A DNA stretch of 6,893 nucleotides, taken from the NCBI GenBank assembly GCA_003538525.1, contig DPRZ01000264.1:1-6893 (forward strand), read 5' to 3'. Positions within the stretch are counted from its first letter, which is position 1; each line of letters starts with the position of its first letter. The notes beneath the pieces were generated by a model. The model was not told the origin of the DNA and made no database searches. It saw only the letters and a program-made list of their open reading frames with translations. The translations under genes and the position numbers were made by a program. This stretch comes from Neisseriales bacterium. GTDB taxonomy: Bacteria; Pseudomonadota; Gammaproteobacteria; Burkholderiales; UBA11063. Of the stretch, positions 1 through 6,874 are shown piece after piece.

Positions 1-413
1 AAATACAGCGGTACGCCAAAATAGCTACTCAATAGAAATGAAGCTTTGAGAATTAACGCCCAAATTAACGCCATGGCTAAATTAGCTAATGGACCAGCGA
101 GAGCCACCCATAATAAATCACGTTTAGGGTTATGGAGTTTAGAATAGTTAATTGGTACAGGTTTAGCCCAGCCAAAAATAAATCCTAATCCCCCCGACAT
201 CGCGCCTAAAACTATACTAATTAGAGGGAATATAATTGTACCAAAGGGTTCTATATGTACCATTGGATTTAATGACAGGCGACCGTACATTTTTGCGGTG
301 TTGTCACCATATTTATTTGCGGCGTAAGCATGCGCAGCTTCGTGTAGTGTAATAGCGAAAATTAGCGGTATTATATATACCGCTATAGTTTGAATTACGG
401 ATAAATTACTCAT
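1..413 (-). CDS. Site-2 protease family (M50) membrane metalloprotease, partial (C-terminus beyond left edge)
   Basis: This is an intramembrane zinc metalloprotease of the short YwhC-like M50 branch; its substrate is unknown. I translated the reverse strand by hand from the ATG at 413-411 and obtained 137 residues before the window edge. The zinc-binding motif HEAAH lies at residues 24-28, within the first hydrophobic segment (about 5-32). Family blocks follow: GRLSLNP (44-50), a hydrophobic stretch around 58-80, GWAKPVP (81-87), and AGPLAN (106-111) leading into another membrane segment. The third zinc ligand, an Asp in a C-terminal NPxxDG-type motif in this family, would lie beyond the edge and cannot be checked. 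An in-frame TAG about 45 bases upstream with no other start between fixes this ATG, although no good Shine-Dalgarno is visible. It lies 89 bases downstream of the phosphohexomutase gene on the same strand and may be read with it. The family call is secure; the physiological role is not. Confidence 0.9.
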   Translation of the reverse strand, partial: MSNLSVIQTIAVYIIPLIFAITLHEAAHAYAANKYGDNTAKMYGRLSLNPMVHIEPFGTIIFPLISIVLGAMSGGLGFIFGWAKPVPINYSKLHNPKRDLLWVALAGPLANLAMALIWALILKASFLLSSYFGVPLY

Positions 414-428
414 GAGTTTTGTTGTTTC

Positions 429-457
429 TTTATGTTGTTGCTGAAACTAACTTTCAA
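429..457 (-). promoter_or_regulatory. Weak candidate sigma-70 promoter for the site-2 protease gene
   Basis: On the minus strand TTGAAA (457-452) is separated by 17 bases from CATAAA (434-429). The first matches 5 of 6 and the second 4 of 6 consensus positions. Transcription would begin only about 8-10 bases before the ATG at 413, leaving almost no leader, which fits the absence of a Shine-Dalgarno but also weakens the call. Read-through from the upstream mutase gene is an equally good explanation, because no terminator is visible between the genes. Confidence 0.2.
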
Positions 458-502
458 TGAATTAGTCTTAGCGGTTGTGGATAAATTTGCCGTTTGATTA
501 GC

Positions 503-1876
503 TTATAAATCGAGGTTTTTAATATGTGCGCTTAAAATCTTGCGAAATTGATCCATTATGCGTTTTAAGGCACTACTGGTTTCAGCTTCAAAGCGTAAAA
601 CGAGAACTGGTGTGGTATTTGAGGCACGAACTAAACCAAAACCATCCGGGTATTCGACACGCAATCCATCAATGGTAATTATTTCTTGTGAGCCTTCAAA
701 TTTTGCCGTTTGGCTAAGTTCGGCAATAATGCGGTGCTGTTCACCCTCAAATTCAACAGGAATATTAATTTCTGGGGTAGAAATTGCATTTGGTAGTGCA
801 TTTAAGAGTTCAGATGGATCCTCAACTTGAGCTAATATTTCAAGGAGGCGTGCACCAGCATAAACTCCATCATCGCTACCATTCCAACGATCATTAAAGA
901 AAAGATGTCCTGACATTTCGCCCGCGAGTAACGCGCCAGTTTCTTTGATTTTAGCTTTAACAAATGAATGTCCTGTGCGGCACATAATTGGAATGCCTTG
1001 ATTTTCTTTGATCCAATCGGCCAATAAGCGCGATGATTTTACGTCATAAATGATTTTACCTTGTGGGTTTTTACTAAGTATATCCGCCGCATACAACATC
1101 ATTTGGCGATCAGGGTAGATTATATTGCCATCTTTGGTAACGACACCAAGACGATCGCCATCTCCATCAAAGGCTAAGCCAATTTCGGTTTCGGTGCTGT
1201 TAAGCGCATGAATTAAGTCATTTAAATTTTCTGGTTTGGATGGATCAGGATGGTGGTTTGGAAAATTACCATCAACTTCGCAAAATAAGCCTAAAACTTT
1301 GCAACCTAAACGACGATAAAGTTGTGGCGCGATTTTACCTGCAACACCATTGCCTGCATCAACTACAATCGACATACGCCGTGCAAGTTTAACATCTGAA
1401 GTGATTTTCGTGAAGTAAGCTTCAAGAATATTCTCGCAGTAATGTACTCCGTTACCTTGAATAACTTGTTTATCTTGAATGCGTTGATAGATTTGTTGTA
1501 TTTTGTCACCTGATAAGGTATCGCCAGCCATAACCATTTTTAAGCCATTATATTCTGGTGGATTATGGCTACCAGTAATCATCACCCCTGAATAGGTTTT
1601 CAATTCATAATTAGCAAAATAAACCATTGGAGTTGTAACTTCACCAATTTCAAAAACATTACAACCTGTACTTAAAATGCCATTAATCAGACTCTTAGCT
1701 AGCATTGGACTGGTTAAACGCCCATCGTAACCAACGACTAAACCTTTAACTTGATTTTCTATGGCCATTGAGCCAAGCACTTGCCCGATTAATTCGGTAG
1801 TTTGTGGAGTTAATTGGGTAGCGACAATTCCGCGAATGTCGTAGGCTTTGAAAATAGATGATACGAGTTTTTCCAT
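503..1876 (-). CDS. Phosphomannomutase/phosphoglucomutase (AlgC/ManB-type phosphohexomutase)
   Basis: A cytoplasmic enzyme that interconverts hexose 6-phosphates and hexose 1-phosphates (mannose and/or glucose), feeding GDP-mannose or UDP-glucose synthesis for LPS, capsule or exopolysaccharide. It is complete at 457 residues, close to the 463 of Pseudomonas AlgC. All four active-site loops are present and intact: the phosphoserine loop TGSHNP at 101-106 (Ser103), the Mg-binding loop DGDGDR at 237-242, the sugar-specificity loop GEMSGH at 319-324, and the phosphate-binding loop RASNTTP at 417-423. The N-terminal FKAYDIRG (9-16) is also characteristic. GEMSGH favours the dual-specificity PMM/PGM group over phosphoglucosamine mutase, but sequence alone does not fix the preferred sugar, so I give no symbol. 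The start is the ATG at 1876; AAGGA at 1895-1891 lies 14 bases upstream, unusually far, and no closer in-frame start exists. It is transcribed divergently from the yhdP-type gene. Confidence 0.95.
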   Translation of the reverse strand: MEKLVSSIFKAYDIRGIVATQLTPQTTELIGQVLGSMAIENQVKGLVVGYDGRLTSPMLAKSLINGILSTGCNVFEIGEVTTPMVYFANYELKTYSGVMITGSHNPPEYNGLKMVMAGDTLSGDKIQQIYQRIQDKQVIQGNGVHYCENILEAYFTKITSDVKLARRMSIVVDAGNGVAGKIAPQLYRRLGCKVLGLFCEVDGNFPNHHPDPSKPENLNDLIHALNSTETEIGLAFDGDGDRLGVVTKDGNIIYPDRQMMLYAADILSKNPQGKIIYDVKSSRLLADWIKENQGIPIMCRTGHSFVKAKIKETGALLAGEMSGHLFFNDRWNGSDDGVYAGARLLEILAQVEDPSELLNALPNAISTPEINIPVEFEGEQHRIIAELSQTAKFEGSQEIITIDGLRVEYPDGFGLVRASNTTPVLVLRFEAETSSALKRIMDQFRKILSAHIKNLDL

Positions 1877-1884
1877 GATACTTG

Positions 1885-1901
1885 ATAAAGTCCTTCTTTA
1901 T
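1885..1901 (-). promoter_or_regulatory. Small hairpin with the Shine-Dalgarno bases in its loop, upstream of the phosphohexomutase gene
   Basis: In the minus-strand transcript ATAAAG (1901-1896) and CTTTAT (1890-1885) are perfect reverse complements, six base pairs around a five-base loop AAGGA (1895-1891). That loop is the only Shine-Dalgarno-like sequence before the ATG at 1876. The stem is almost all A-T and would be weak. The inverted repeat is seen directly; any effect on translation is inference. Confidence 0.35.
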
Positions 1902-1929
1902 TTATACTCAAATTGAATTTAAGTCACAA
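1901..1929 (-). promoter_or_regulatory. Candidate proximal sigma-70 promoter of the phosphohexomutase gene
   Basis: On the minus strand TTGTGA (1929-1924) stands 17 bases from TATAAA (1906-1901), matching 4 of 6 and 5 of 6 consensus positions. Initiation near 1894 would give a leader of under 20 bases, and the transcript would lack most of the 5' arm of the hairpin at 1885-1901. In an AT-rich region such matches are partly expected by chance. Confidence 0.4.
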
Positions 1930-1936
1930 CGCTTAG

Positions 1937-1945
1937 TGTTATAAT
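1937..1945 (+). promoter_or_regulatory. Extended -10 promoter for the yhdP-type operon
   Basis: TGTTATAAT is a perfect extended -10 element: TG, one base, then TATAAT at 1940-1945. A weak -35 candidate, TTTAAG at 1918-1923, lies 16 bases upstream; extended -10 promoters tolerate a poor -35. Initiation near 1952 would leave a leader of about 90 bases before the ATG at 2041. It is the best plus-strand promoter I see in the divergent region. Confidence 0.5.
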
Positions 1946-1950
1946 ATTCG

Positions 1951-1979
1951 ATTATATATGTGATAGTAGCATATTTTAA
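1951..1979 (-). promoter_or_regulatory. Candidate distal sigma-70 promoter of the phosphohexomutase gene
   Basis: On the minus strand TTAAAA (1979-1974, 4 of 6 matches) is followed after 17 bases by a perfect TATAAT (1956-1951). Initiation near 1944 would give a leader of about 67 bases that contains the whole hairpin around the ribosome-binding site. The element lies directly against the plus-strand extended -10, so polymerases at the two sites could not be bound together. Confidence 0.35.
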
Positions 1980-2026
1980 CACACGTATTTTAACTAACCT
2001 AAATTATTTACCCATCACTAGTGTTT

Positions 2027-2031
2027 AAGAG
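2027..2031 (+). promoter_or_regulatory. Ribosome-binding site of the yhdP-type gene
   Basis: AAGAG lies nine bases before the ATG at 2041. An in-frame TAA at 2026-2028 rules out any earlier start, so this site and this ATG define the N-terminus, which directly precedes the membrane anchor. Confidence 0.5.
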
Positions 2032-2040
2032 CAAAGTAGA

Positions 2041-5000
2041 ATGTCGATTAGTTTGAAACAAATTCCCCTCCGTCAACTGTTAGTTAAAGTAATTGCTTAC
2101 GTTGTATTATTCTATCTTTTATTGGTGATTGTTTCGATTGCGGTCACAGGTTATATTTTTATTAATCTGGATGCGTATAAGCAACGAATTGAGCGAGCCG
2201 TCTTTAAATATACCACCTATGAATTAGTGCTTGGGTCGATTCAAACTAAATTAAATAATAGTTATTTACCAGAAATAATTATAAAAAACACCTCATTAAT
2301 TAATCCAATTCATCGCCAACAAGAATTACACATCGATAATCTAGATTTTGTGTTGTCTTATTCGAGTATTTGGCATCTAAAACCTATTTTTAATAAAATT
2401 AGCCTTGATGGTGCAAATTTAAAACTAGAGCAAGATATCAAAGGCAATTTAATTTTGAATGGGATAACGGTTTATGACCCTTTGGATCAAACCTTAGAAA
2501 ACACCAAAAATAGCCGCTTTGATATTGAAAAATGGCTGTTATTACAACATGAAGTGGTTTTGAATCATGTGAATTTAAGTTTTTTAGATTTAAAAAATGG
2601 TTTACCAGAAATGAATTTACGTAGCATCCGAATTGGCTTAGAACGTAATTTATGGAGTAAACGTCGTTTGTATATTGACGTTTACGGTAAAACTGATCTG
2701 AACTTTTTAGAAGCCGAGTTAAAGTGGCAAGGTGGCAAATTTGAAGATTGGAAACATTGGGACAACGCTTCGCTCAAGGTTCGTACTTTAAGTGATAAAA
2801 ATACCTTTGTTTCTAAGTTACAGAATTATTTACCAAATGTAGTTGCGGAGCAGGGGTTTGATGGAACTACAGCACTGGAAGCGAGTATGCACAAAGGGCG
2901 CTTGCAAAAATTGGCGGCTAATTTTGATATTAATAATTTTAAAGTAGCCATGTCGGATGCTAATTTAGTTAATTTTCCTAAGCTTGGTGGAACGCTAAAT
3001 ATAGATTTAATTGACCAGAAATATTATACTATTCAAGCCAAAAATTTAGTTGCGGTGACCAGCGCAGGGGCTTTATTTGATAATGCTGAAGCCGAGGGTA
3101 AATATGTAATTAACCAAAATGGTAATGTGCATTTATCGAATACTAATTTGGTTGCATTGAATAATTTATTGAGCTTATTTGATGCGACCAAGGGATTAAA
3201 TATTGATGGGATTATTAAGCAGATTAAGTATAGTTGGAAGGGGGGATTTATTGCCCCCAAGAGTTATGAGTTAATTGCGGATTTTAACGATATTTCAATA
3301 AAATCTACTCGTTCAGATTATCCAAGTTTAAGCCATGTTAGTGGGACGCTTGATCTGAGTAACGACGCAGGAAAATTAAATTTGAGTTTAAAAAATAGCG
3401 TTTTGAACTATGACCAAATCTTTTTAATTCCATATGAATTTAAATCATTGCAAAGTCAAATTGATTGGAGTCTCTCAGATAAAAAAATCTTAACGGTTAA
3501 TATTCATCGCACGAATCTTGAAACCAAAGACTTTAAAGGTTGGTTAGATGGCGTTTATACCAATGATCCATCTAAACCAATTAGTCCGAGTTACTTAACC
3601 ATGCATGCACACTTGGAGCGAGCATTAATTAGTAAAATTGGCGATTATTTACCGAAGGCCATTCCAATGAGCGTGCATAAATGGCTCAATATGGGGTTGG
3701 CTGGCGGTCATGCGGCTAATGCGAATATGTTGCTTAAGGGGTCATTAAGTAATTTTCCGTTTCGTGATGGCAATGGGTTATTTTATATTACCGCTGACTT
3801 GGATAATGCTAAAGTTCAATATGTTAAAGATTGGCCGCCAATTGAACAGATTCGTGGACAATTTATACTTAAAAATACAAATATTACGATTAAACCAACC
3901 TCGGGGATTTTACAGCATAATCAACTTGATTCAACCGTGGTGGTTATTCCTGATTTTTCGGACCCAAATGGGGTTTATTTGACTGCCGATGGAAATGCTC
4001 ATGGTAGTACGGCTAATTTTATGGATTATTTGAAACATACTCCGATTAATGATGTAATTGGTAAATTACCCGAAAAATTAATCACTGAGGGTAATGGTAG
4101 TGTCAAAATTCATTTAAAAGTTCCATTTAAAGATCCTAAACATACTGAAGTTAAAGGGATTTATCATTTTGACAATAATCAAGTTAAATTTGATTTGCCC
4201 ATTCCTGAACTTAGCGCGGTGAATGGTGATTTGGGATTTACCCAACGTGGTGTTGAAATTAAGAGTTTAGTTGCAACCGCGTTTAATTCTCAAGCTAAAT
4301 TAACCGCTGGAGTTGATGCGAATGATAAGATGTGGTTTAAGATTTTTGCGCCAGATTTAGATTATCAAGCCGTAACTAAATTCTATTTACCTTTGTTTGA
4401 ATCTATTGTGAGTGGTAAAGCCAATACCTTTATTGACTTTCAGATAGGTAAACATGGTATTGAAAATCTTAATGCTAATAGTCAGTTGCAAGGTGTAAGC
4501 TTTGATGCACCTACGCCATTGAAGAAATTAGCGAGTGAATCTCAGCCAATGAGTTTAAATTTACAACCTGCGCCAAATAATTCGGGTGTGGTTATTCGTT
4601 GGTCCTACGCTGATTTATTAAAAGGACAGCAATTTATTTCTTCAAAATCCGCCGCAACAAATGGGCAAATTGCGATTGGTCGTGGAGTTAGTTATTTGGA
4701 TAAACCTGATCCTAACTCGGTGATGAGCATCAATGTTAACCTAGCACAGGTTAATATTGAGGAGTGGATAGCGATGGTTACTAAAGTTACCAAAACGGTT
4801 AAGTTGATCAAAACAGCTGAAAATAGTACAAGCTTATCGCAACATTCATCAGGGAGCGATAATTTAGCGAGCCAATCGCATTATCAACGGAATGTGTTCC
4901 CATTACAAATTTATATGCAAACGGCTAATTTAGAATTAGGTAAAATGAGTTTGGGTGCTGGCGTTGTTAATATGGTGGTGGATAGCAAGCAAACCTACTT

Positions 5001-6030
5001 TAATCTATATTCACCGATTGCTAATGGAGCAGGAGATTTTAATTACGCTGAGTCTAAAGTTCAGCTACGCTTGGATAAATTCATGCTGTATAAAAAAATA
5101 AAGACTCCAAGCAGTGAGAGCGCAACTAAGATTAATTTTGTAAATGGCTCTGAGTCGGTTAATCATATCCAGTTGCCTGATATTAGTGTGAGTATAAATA
5201 ATTTCTATTATCAGAATCATAATTTAGGTCGGGTTAGCACCATGCTTCATCAGGAAGGTGTTGATTTGTATATGGAGAGCGGTGTGATGAGTAATCAGGA
5301 TGCCGAGATTAGCTTTAATGGGACTAATTACTGCTTTGGTTGTGGTAGAAACATGTCATATGTTGATTTTTCAGCAACGGCAAAAGTTAAAAATTTGGGT
5401 AATTCGGTTTATAATCTTGATTTTGGGCGTATTATTAGTGATGGGCACGGTACGCTTGAAACTGAGTTACAATGGAATGGTGCGTTTCAAGATTTTAACT
5501 TGCTGCAAACGGTAGGGACGATTAAAGCAAAAATGACCTCAGGTAAATTACTTAAAGTTGACCCAGGCGTTTTTGGCGGTCTTTTAAGTATTATTAATTT
5601 ACAAGGTTTATTCGAATTCGGTAGTGGTGATATTAACAGCATCTTTAAAAAAGGCTTTTATTTTAATCGCTTGGATTTAAATGTTGATATATTAACCTCA
5701 CAAGTTTTATTAAAGCAAGTTTATATGTCAGGACCTTTGGCTAGTATAAAGAGCGCAGGGAAAGTTAATTTTGCAAATAATACCTTGGATGCAGAAGTTG
5801 CGATTACCCCAAAAATTGGCTTTGCAGTAGCGTTAACTGCAGGCTTTGCTACATTAAATCCAGTTGTTGGTCTGGCTGTTTATGTTGGTGAATTACTTTC
5901 TGGTGATGCCCAAAATGATTTATTTACAGTCGGCTATCATGTGACAGGGGACTTAAAGAAACCTAGTGTTAAGAGAGTTGATTTATCAGATCAATTATTT
6001 AAAAACATGAATTCAACTATAGGTAATTAA
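2041..6030 (+). CDS. yhdP: YhdP family AsmA-like protein (inner-membrane-anchored, phospholipid transport to the outer membrane)
   Basis: A large envelope protein of 1329 residues; E. coli YhdP has 1266. In E. coli, YhdP with TamB and YdbH is thought to form periplasm-spanning hydrophobic bridges carrying phospholipids to the outer membrane. Residues about 17-41 form one membrane anchor preceded by basic residues, so the rest should be periplasmic. The body is the repetitive beta-rich sequence expected of AsmA-like bridges. Family landmarks are W548 with the following G-rich segment up to FPF at 572-574, and a conserved C-terminal region: GGLLSIINLQGLFEF near 1179, then the hydrophobic stretch 1259-1290 and GDLKKPSVKRV. 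A serine-rich linker lies at about 925-950. The only cysteines I find are a CFGC pair (1098 and 1101). The downstream hydrolase gene starts at the base after its stop codon, as in many proteobacteria. The family call is strong; function is carried over from E. coli. Confidence 0.92.
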   Translation: MSISLKQIPLRQLLVKVIAYVVLFYLLLVIVSIAVTGYIFINLDAYKQRIERAVFKYTTYELVLGSIQTKLNNSYLPEIIIKNTSLINPIHRQQELHIDNLDFVLSYSSIWHLKPIFNKISLDGANLKLEQDIKGNLILNGITVYDPLDQTLENTKNSRFDIEKWLLLQHEVVLNHVNLSFLDLKNGLPEMNLRSIRIGLERNLWSKRRLYIDVYGKTDLNFLEAELKWQGGKFEDWKHWDNASLKVRTLSDKNTFVSKLQNYLPNVVAEQGFDGTTALEASMHKGRLQKLAANFDINNFKVAMSDANLVNFPKLGGTLNIDLIDQKYYTIQAKNLVAVTSAGALFDNAEAEGKYVINQNGNVHLSNTNLVALNNLLSLFDATKGLNIDGIIKQIKYSWKGGFIAPKSYELIADFNDISIKSTRSDYPSLSHVSGTLDLSNDAGKLNLSLKNSVLNYDQIFLIPYEFKSLQSQIDWSLSDKKILTVNIHRTNLETKDFKGWLDGVYTNDPSKPISPSYLTMHAHLERALISKIGDYLPKAIPMSVHKWLNMGLAGGHAANANMLLKGSLSNFPFRDGNGLFYITADLDNAKVQYVKDWPPIEQIRGQFILKNTNITIKPTSGILQHNQLDSTVVVIPDFSDPNGVYLTADGNAHGSTANFMDYLKHTPINDVIGKLPEKLITEGNGSVKIHLKVPFKDPKHTEVKGIYHFDNNQVKFDLPIPELSAVNGDLGFTQRGVEIKSLVATAFNSQAKLTAGVDANDKMWFKIFAPDLDYQAVTKFYLPLFESIVSGKANTFIDFQIGKHGIENLNANSQLQGVSFDAPTPLKKLASESQPMSLNLQPAPNNSGVVIRWSYADLLKGQQFISSKSAATNGQIAIGRGVSYLDKPDPNSVMSINVNLAQVNIEEWIAMVTKVTKTVKLIKTAENSTSLSQHSSGSDNLASQSHYQRNVFPLQIYMQTANLELGKMSLGAGVVNMVVDSKQTYFNLYSPIANGAGDFNYAESKVQLRLDKFMLYKKIKTPSSESATKINFVNGSESVNHIQLPDISVSINNFYYQNHNLGRVSTMLHQEGVDLYMESGVMSNQDAEISFNGTNYCFGCGRNMSYVDFSATAKVKNLGNSVYNLDFGRIISDGHGTLETELQWNGAFQDFNLLQTVGTIKAKMTSGKLLKVDPGVFGGLLSIINLQGLFEFGSGDINSIFKKGFYFNRLDLNVDILTSQVLLKQVYMSGPLASIKSAGKVNFANNTLDAEVAITPKIGFAVALTAGFATLNPVVGLAVYVGELLSGDAQNDLFTVGYHVTGDLKKPSVKRVDLSDQLFKNMNSTIGN
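6021..6024 (+). promoter_or_regulatory. Ribosome-binding site of the hydrolase gene, inside the end of the yhdP-type gene
   Basis: AGGT lies six bases before the ATG at 6031 and overlaps the penultimate codons of the upstream gene, whose TAA at 6028-6030 abuts that ATG. The arrangement favours translational coupling by termination and reinitiation, and supports this start codon. Confidence 0.45.
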
Positions 6031-6843
6031 ATGACAGCCAAATCATTGAAAGTTGCAGCGCTTCAAATGCTCTCAGTGCCAGATTGGCAAATGAATTTGT
6101 CAACTGCCGCACGGTTGATTAAAGAAGCTGCTTCAAATTCTGCTCGTTTGGTGGTACTGCCCGAGTTCTTTATTCAAATTTGTGCGCCTGAGTTGAAGGA
6201 TAGATTTGCTATCGCCGAAGAACTTGGCAATGGAGTTATCCAAACTGAGTTGGCACGTCTGGCAGTGGAACATCAAGTTTATTTATTAGCTGGAAGCATA
6301 CCCTTGAAGTCTGCAATTATGGATAAATATTACAATGCGGCGTTGATGTACGCTCCAGATGGTAATTTATTGTGTGCGTATAATAAGATTCATTTATTTA
6401 AATTTAATGATGGCGTCGTTGCATATGATGAAGGCGTTAATTTTGTTGCTGGGGATAAAGTAATTTGTTGTGAGATCGATGGATTTAAAGTTGGCTTGTC
6501 AATTTGTTATGATCTACGTTTTCCTGAATTATTTCGTGTTATGGGTGTAGTGGATGTTATTTTGTTGCCATCAGCATTTACCTATCAAACAGGTTTAGCT
6601 CATTGGGAATTATTAGCGCGCGCACGAGCGGTTGAAAATCAGTGTTATTTTGTTGCGGTGAATCAAGGTGGTGAACATGAATCTGGGCGTAAAACTTATG
6701 GGCATAGTTTAATCTGTGATCCATGGGGTGAGGTGCTTGCATCTTGTGCCGAGGGTGAGCAAATCATTTATGCGGAATTGAGTTCTTTACGTTTGCAAGA
6801 AGTTCGCTCTAAATTACCAGCCTTAGAGCATCGTAAATTATAA
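6031..6843 (+). CDS. Carbon-nitrogen hydrolase family protein (nitrilase superfamily, NIT1/YbeM-like amidase)
   Basis: A cytoplasmic amidase of 270 residues, a normal length for single-domain members. The catalytic Glu-Lys-Cys triad is complete: Glu45 in VVLPEFF, Lys119 in YNKIHLF, and Cys159 in SICYDLRFPELF. Later blocks AFTYQTGLAHWELL, ARAVENQCYFVAVNQGG and GHSLICDPWGEVLA are typical of the branch containing eukaryotic NIT1 and bacterial deaminated-glutathione amidase, so hydrolysis of deaminated glutathione or a similar omega-amide is the best guess. After the lysine it reads HLFKFNDGVVAYDEG, where NIT1-type enzymes have a differently worded substrate loop; I associate this form with betaproteobacterial homologues. 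Substrate is therefore uncertain. It starts one base after the yhdP-type stop codon. In many proteobacteria this pair is followed by tldD, but here a hairpin and an intron-like sequence follow at once. Confidence 0.92.
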   Translation: MTAKSLKVAALQMLSVPDWQMNLSTAARLIKEAASNSARLVVLPEFFIQICAPELKDRFAIAEELGNGVIQTELARLAVEHQVYLLAGSIPLKSAIMDKYYNAALMYAPDGNLLCAYNKIHLFKFNDGVVAYDEGVNFVAGDKVICCEIDGFKVGLSICYDLRFPELFRVMGVVDVILLPSAFTYQTGLAHWELLARARAVENQCYFVAVNQGGEHESGRKTYGHSLICDPWGEVLASCAEGEQIIYAELSSLRLQEVRSKLPALEHRKL

Positions 6844-6867
6844 AAGCCCTGCAGTTATGCAAGGCTT
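6844..6867 (+). terminator. Terminator-like hairpin after the hydrolase gene
   Basis: Starting immediately after the stop codon, AAGCCCTGCA and TGCAAGGCTT pair as a ten-position stem with one C-A mismatch and a GTTA loop (6854-6857). The bases after it, CGCTTAG, do not form a T tract, so it is not a textbook intrinsic terminator. A T tract may have been separated from it if an element inserted just downstream. Confidence 0.45.
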
Positions 6868-6874
6868 CGCTTAG

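Noticed and set aside
190..195. Run of six C (six G on the coding strand) as a possible frameshift site in the protease gene
   Set aside because: The reading frame continues correctly through it into GWAKPVP and AGPLAN, so no frameshift is needed.
425..448. Short inverted repeat TTTC...GAAA in the gap between mutase and protease genes, considered as a terminator
   Set aside because: The stem is only about five base pairs around a 14-base loop, with no T tract in either direction.
558..830. Plus-strand open frame opposite the 3' part of the phosphohexomutase gene
   Set aside because: It is antisense to a gene with all its catalytic motifs, has no recognisable domain and no ribosome-binding site.
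3033..3260. Minus-strand open frame inside the yhdP-type gene
   Set aside because: It is a short antisense shadow of an intact long coding region, with no family resemblance.
3764..3982. Plus-strand open frame in another frame of the yhdP-type gene
   Set aside because: It is fully nested in a well-supported reading frame; its hydrophobic look comes from T-rich codons read out of frame.
5300..5515. Plus-strand open frame in another frame near the 3' end of the yhdP-type gene
   Set aside because: It is nested in the conserved C-terminal region of the real gene and has no independent support.
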